A stretch of 9,815 bases of DNA, from positions 1 to 9,815 of the forward strand of contig DNNT01000143.1 in assembly GCA_003497545.1 (NCBI GenBank). The letters are read 5' to 3'. The DNA is from Arenimonas sp. Its GTDB lineage: Bacteria > Pseudomonadota > Gammaproteobacteria > Xanthomonadales > Xanthomonadaceae. This document shows, piece after piece, positions 6,852 through 9,815 of the stretch (its first letter is position 1; every line of letters begins with the position of its first letter). The position numbers and the translations under genes were made by a program. The notes beneath the pieces were generated by a model. It made no database searches, was not told where the DNA came from, and worked only from the letters and a program-made list of their open reading frames with translations.

Positions 6852-8478
6852 GCGTCTTTCCCTGCTTGCGCTTGCCCTCGGCCTGGCCTGCGCGCCGGCC
6901 TTCGCAGCCGACCTGGTGGTGGTGAACTTCGACCAGGGCACCGGCGCGGGCCTCGACGACCCGACCCCGGCGGCCCCGGAGGGCGGCAACCCCGGCCTGA
7001 GCGTCGGTGAACAGCGCCGCATCGTGTACCAGTACGCCGCCAGGATGTGGGGCGCGATCCTCGACAGCGACGTGCCGGTCTACGTGGGCGCGCGCTTCAC
7101 CCCGCTCACCTGCACGGTGAACAGCGCGGTGCTCGGCTCGGCCGGCACGACCCAGGTCTTCCGCGGCAGCTTCAACCCGGTCTACCCGTTCCCCGACGCC
7201 TGGCACCACGTGGCCCTCACCGAGGCGCTGATCGGCTTCGACGCCAACCCGGGCACGGTGGACATCAACTCGAACTTCAACAGCCGCCTCAACGGCGACC
7301 CGGCCTGCCTGGGCGGCCGCGGCTGGTACTACGGCCTCGACGGCCAGACCCCGGCCGGCGACATCAACTTCCTCAACGTGGTCATGCACGAGATCGCCCA
7401 TGGCCTGGGCTTCTCGGGCTTCACCAGCGTGACCACCGGCGCGCCCTTCTCGGGCTACACTGACATCTACTCGCTCAACGTGTTCAACAACACGCTGGGC
7501 AAGCAGTATCCGCTGATGACCAACACGGAGCGCGCCGCGTCGATGCGCGACAACGGCAACACGGTCTGGACCGGCCCGAACGTGACCGCGGCCGCGGCCC
7601 AGGTGCTCGAGCCGCGCATGGCCGTGCGCATCACCGCGCCGTCGGCGGCGCGTGGCCTGCTCGAGGCCGGCCGCTCCACCCTGGGCCCGGTGGCCGAGTA
7701 CTACAACTTCCGCGGCAAGGTGGTGGTGGCCAACGACGGCACCGGCACCACCACGGACGCCTGCGAACCGCTGGCCAACGCCGCCGCGGCCAAGGGCAAC
7801 ATCGTGCTGCTCGACCGCGGCAACTGCACCTTCAACCAGAAGGTGCTCAATGCCCAGGCCGCGGGCGCGACCGCCGTGCTGATCGCCGACAACACCGTGG
7901 CGCCCACGCTGGCCCCGGGTGGCGTCGAGCCGGGCGTGACCATCCCGGTGCTGGGCCTGAGCCAGGCCGACGGCGCGGCCATCAAGGCCGCCACCGGCGT
8001 CGCCCTGTACGCCCAGCAGCACCCGACGCTGCGCGACGGCGCCGATGCCGCCGGCCGGGCGCGCCTCTACGCCCCGACCACGGTGGCGCAGGGTTCGACG
8101 TTCTCGCACTTCGACACCGCGCTCAACCCGAACGCGCTGATGGAGCCGTCGATCACCACCACGCTGCGCGGCGAGCTGGACGTGGACCTGACCAAGGCCC
8201 TGTTCGCCGACATCGGCTGGCCCATCAACACCTCCGGCGCGCGCGTGCTGGGCTGCCCGACCGGCATCCCGACCGTCGACCCGACGGGCGTGGCGGCGGG
8301 CGCGGCGGTGGAGGCGAACGCGGAGATCTGCGCCAGCTACTCGTCGAACCAGAACGCCTTCCGCAGCTGCGTGGTCAAGCACGCCGAGAAGCTGGTGGCG
8401 GCCCGCCTGCTGACCAAGGACGAGGGTGCGCGCGTGCTGTACTGCGCCTACACCGCGTACGGCCAGAACGCGCGTTGA
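6844..8478 (+). CDS. Secreted PA-domain zinc-metalloprotease-like protein
   Basis: The 544-residue product starts with a Sec signal peptide (MNKRLSLLALALGL...APAFA, residues 1-21, cleavage before ADL). A predicted zinc-binding helix, HEIAHGLGF, is at 182-190 with His182, Glu183 and His186. A protease-associated (PA) domain spans about 285-390, with LLDRGNCTFNQKVLNAQAAGA at 322-342 and VTIPVLGLSQADG at 365-377. After it, SHFD (421-424) and LMEP (432-435) precede DLTKALFADIGWP (448-460). This order resembles leishmanolysin-type metzincins, making His422 the likely third ligand and Met433 the Met-turn. The mature protein has eight cysteines (90, 155, 307, 328, 471, 496, 509, 534), consistent with disulfides outside the cytoplasm. 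I chose ATG 6844 over an in-frame upstream start at 6817 because it begins the signal peptide directly and GGAGG lies at 6830-6834. It overlaps the preceding gene by 8 bases and is followed by a terminator. Peptidase activity is inferred. Confidence 0.85.
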   Translation: MNKRLSLLALALGLACAPAFAADLVVVNFDQGTGAGLDDPTPAAPEGGNPGLSVGEQRRIVYQYAARMWGAILDSDVPVYVGARFTPLTCTVNSAVLGSAGTTQVFRGSFNPVYPFPDAWHHVALTEALIGFDANPGTVDINSNFNSRLNGDPACLGGRGWYYGLDGQTPAGDINFLNVVMHEIAHGLGFSGFTSVTTGAPFSGYTDIYSLNVFNNTLGKQYPLMTNTERAASMRDNGNTVWTGPNVTAAAAQVLEPRMAVRITAPSAARGLLEAGRSTLGPVAEYYNFRGKVVVANDGTGTTTDACEPLANAAAAKGNIVLLDRGNCTFNQKVLNAQAAGATAVLIADNTVAPTLAPGGVEPGVTIPVLGLSQADGAAIKAATGVALYAQQHPTLRDGADAAGRARLYAPTTVAQGSTFSHFDTALNPNALMEPSITTTLRGELDVDLTKALFADIGWPINTSGARVLGCPTGIPTVDPTGVAAGAAVEANAEICASYSSNQNAFRSCVVKHAEKLVAARLLTKDEGARVLYCAYTAYGQNAR

Positions 8479-9573
<1,095 letters not shown>

Positions 9574-9574
9574 C

Positions 9575-9815
9575 ATGACCGCCCGTTACGCCGTGTTCGG
9601 ACACCCGGTGGTGCATTCGCTGTCGCCGCGCATCCACGCCGCCTTCGGCAGCCAGCTCGGCATTGCCATGGAATACGCCGCCATCGACGCGGCGCCCGCC
9701 GACTTCGAGCGCGCGCTGGCCCATTTCGCCGAAACCGGCGGCCTCGGCGCCAACATCACCTTGCCGCACAAGGAAGCCGCGGCGGCCCTGTGCACGAAGC
9801 TGGGCGACCGCGCCC
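9575..9815 (+). CDS. aroE: Shikimate dehydrogenase (partial, N-terminal 80 residues)
   Basis: AroE reduces 3-dehydroshikimate to shikimate with NADPH in aromatic amino acid synthesis. The visible 80 residues hold the substrate-binding half: [17 protein letters not shown] (5-21) with the shikimate-binding serines Ser15 and Ser17, and [10 protein letters not shown] (58-67) with the catalytic lysine Lys66. The NADP-binding domain lies beyond the right edge; full-length family members have about 270-290 residues. The ATG at 9575 is supported by AAGGAGG at 9562-9568, six bases upstream, inside hemB. The one-base gap to hemB (TGACATG) implies co-transcription and probably translational coupling. 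The frame is open to the edge with no sign of damage. Confidence 0.96.
   Translation, partial: MTARYAVFGHPVVHSLSPRIHAAFGSQLGIAMEYAAIDAAPADFERALAHFAETGGLGANITLPHKEAAAALCTKLGDRA

Noticed and set aside
6688..8382. Long open minus-strand frame (564 codons) opposite the PA-domain gene
   Set aside because: It runs against a gene with a signal peptide, HExxH and a PA domain. Its own product is Arg/Gly/His/Val-rich and shows no recognisable domain.

Overview
The window is about 9.8 kb of very GC-rich, gene-dense bacterial chromosome. Strong G/C third-position bias, RlmJ, a Mg-type HemB immediately followed by AroE, and a DUF885 protein suggest a gammaproteobacterium of the Lysobacteraceae/Xanthomonadaceae type (Lysobacter, Luteimonas or a relative). 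This placement is an inference from protein style; no marker gene was compared. No rRNA, tRNA, insertion sequence, phage gene or CRISPR array is visible.

Layout. (1) 1-1521, minus: membrane-anchored DUF885 protein with an HExxPGHH motif, cut by the left edge. (2) 1605-3481, plus: two-gene unit of rlmJ (23S rRNA m6A2030 methyltransferase) and a mitochondrial-type 2-enoyl thioester reductase (MECR/Etr1-like), overlapping by GTGA. (3) 3494-6293, minus: three tightly coupled ABC-transporter genes, transcribed in the order OppC/DppC-type permease, ATPase, MacB/FtsX-type permease. (4) 6432-8478, plus: a small secreted protein overlapping a large secreted PA-domain zinc-metalloprotease-like protein, closed by a strong intrinsic terminator. 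(5) 8584 to the right edge, plus: hemB and aroE (partial), one base apart.

The most unusual part is region 3. Its ATPase reads as a hybrid: the N-terminal half (Walker A, Q-loop region) is of the peptide-importer OppD/DppD type, and the C-terminal half (from the LSGGQ signature on) is of the MacB/LolD type. The 5' neighbour is an OppC-type importer permease without an OppB partner or binding protein. The 3' neighbour is a MacB-type permease without a membrane-fusion protein. The simplest reading is an in-frame deletion or recombination between two ABC operons at the conserved signature motif, leaving a fused operon with an intact hybrid ATPase. An assembly error or an old, conserved arrangement are the alternatives.

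Second in interest is region 4. The secreted protein has an HExxHGLGF zinc motif, a PA domain, and then an SHFD...LMEP segment. This layout resembles leishmanolysin-type metzincins, in which the third zinc ligand and Met-turn lie far downstream of the HExxH helix. Its small co-expressed partner overlaps it by 8 bases. The remaining genes are housekeeping.
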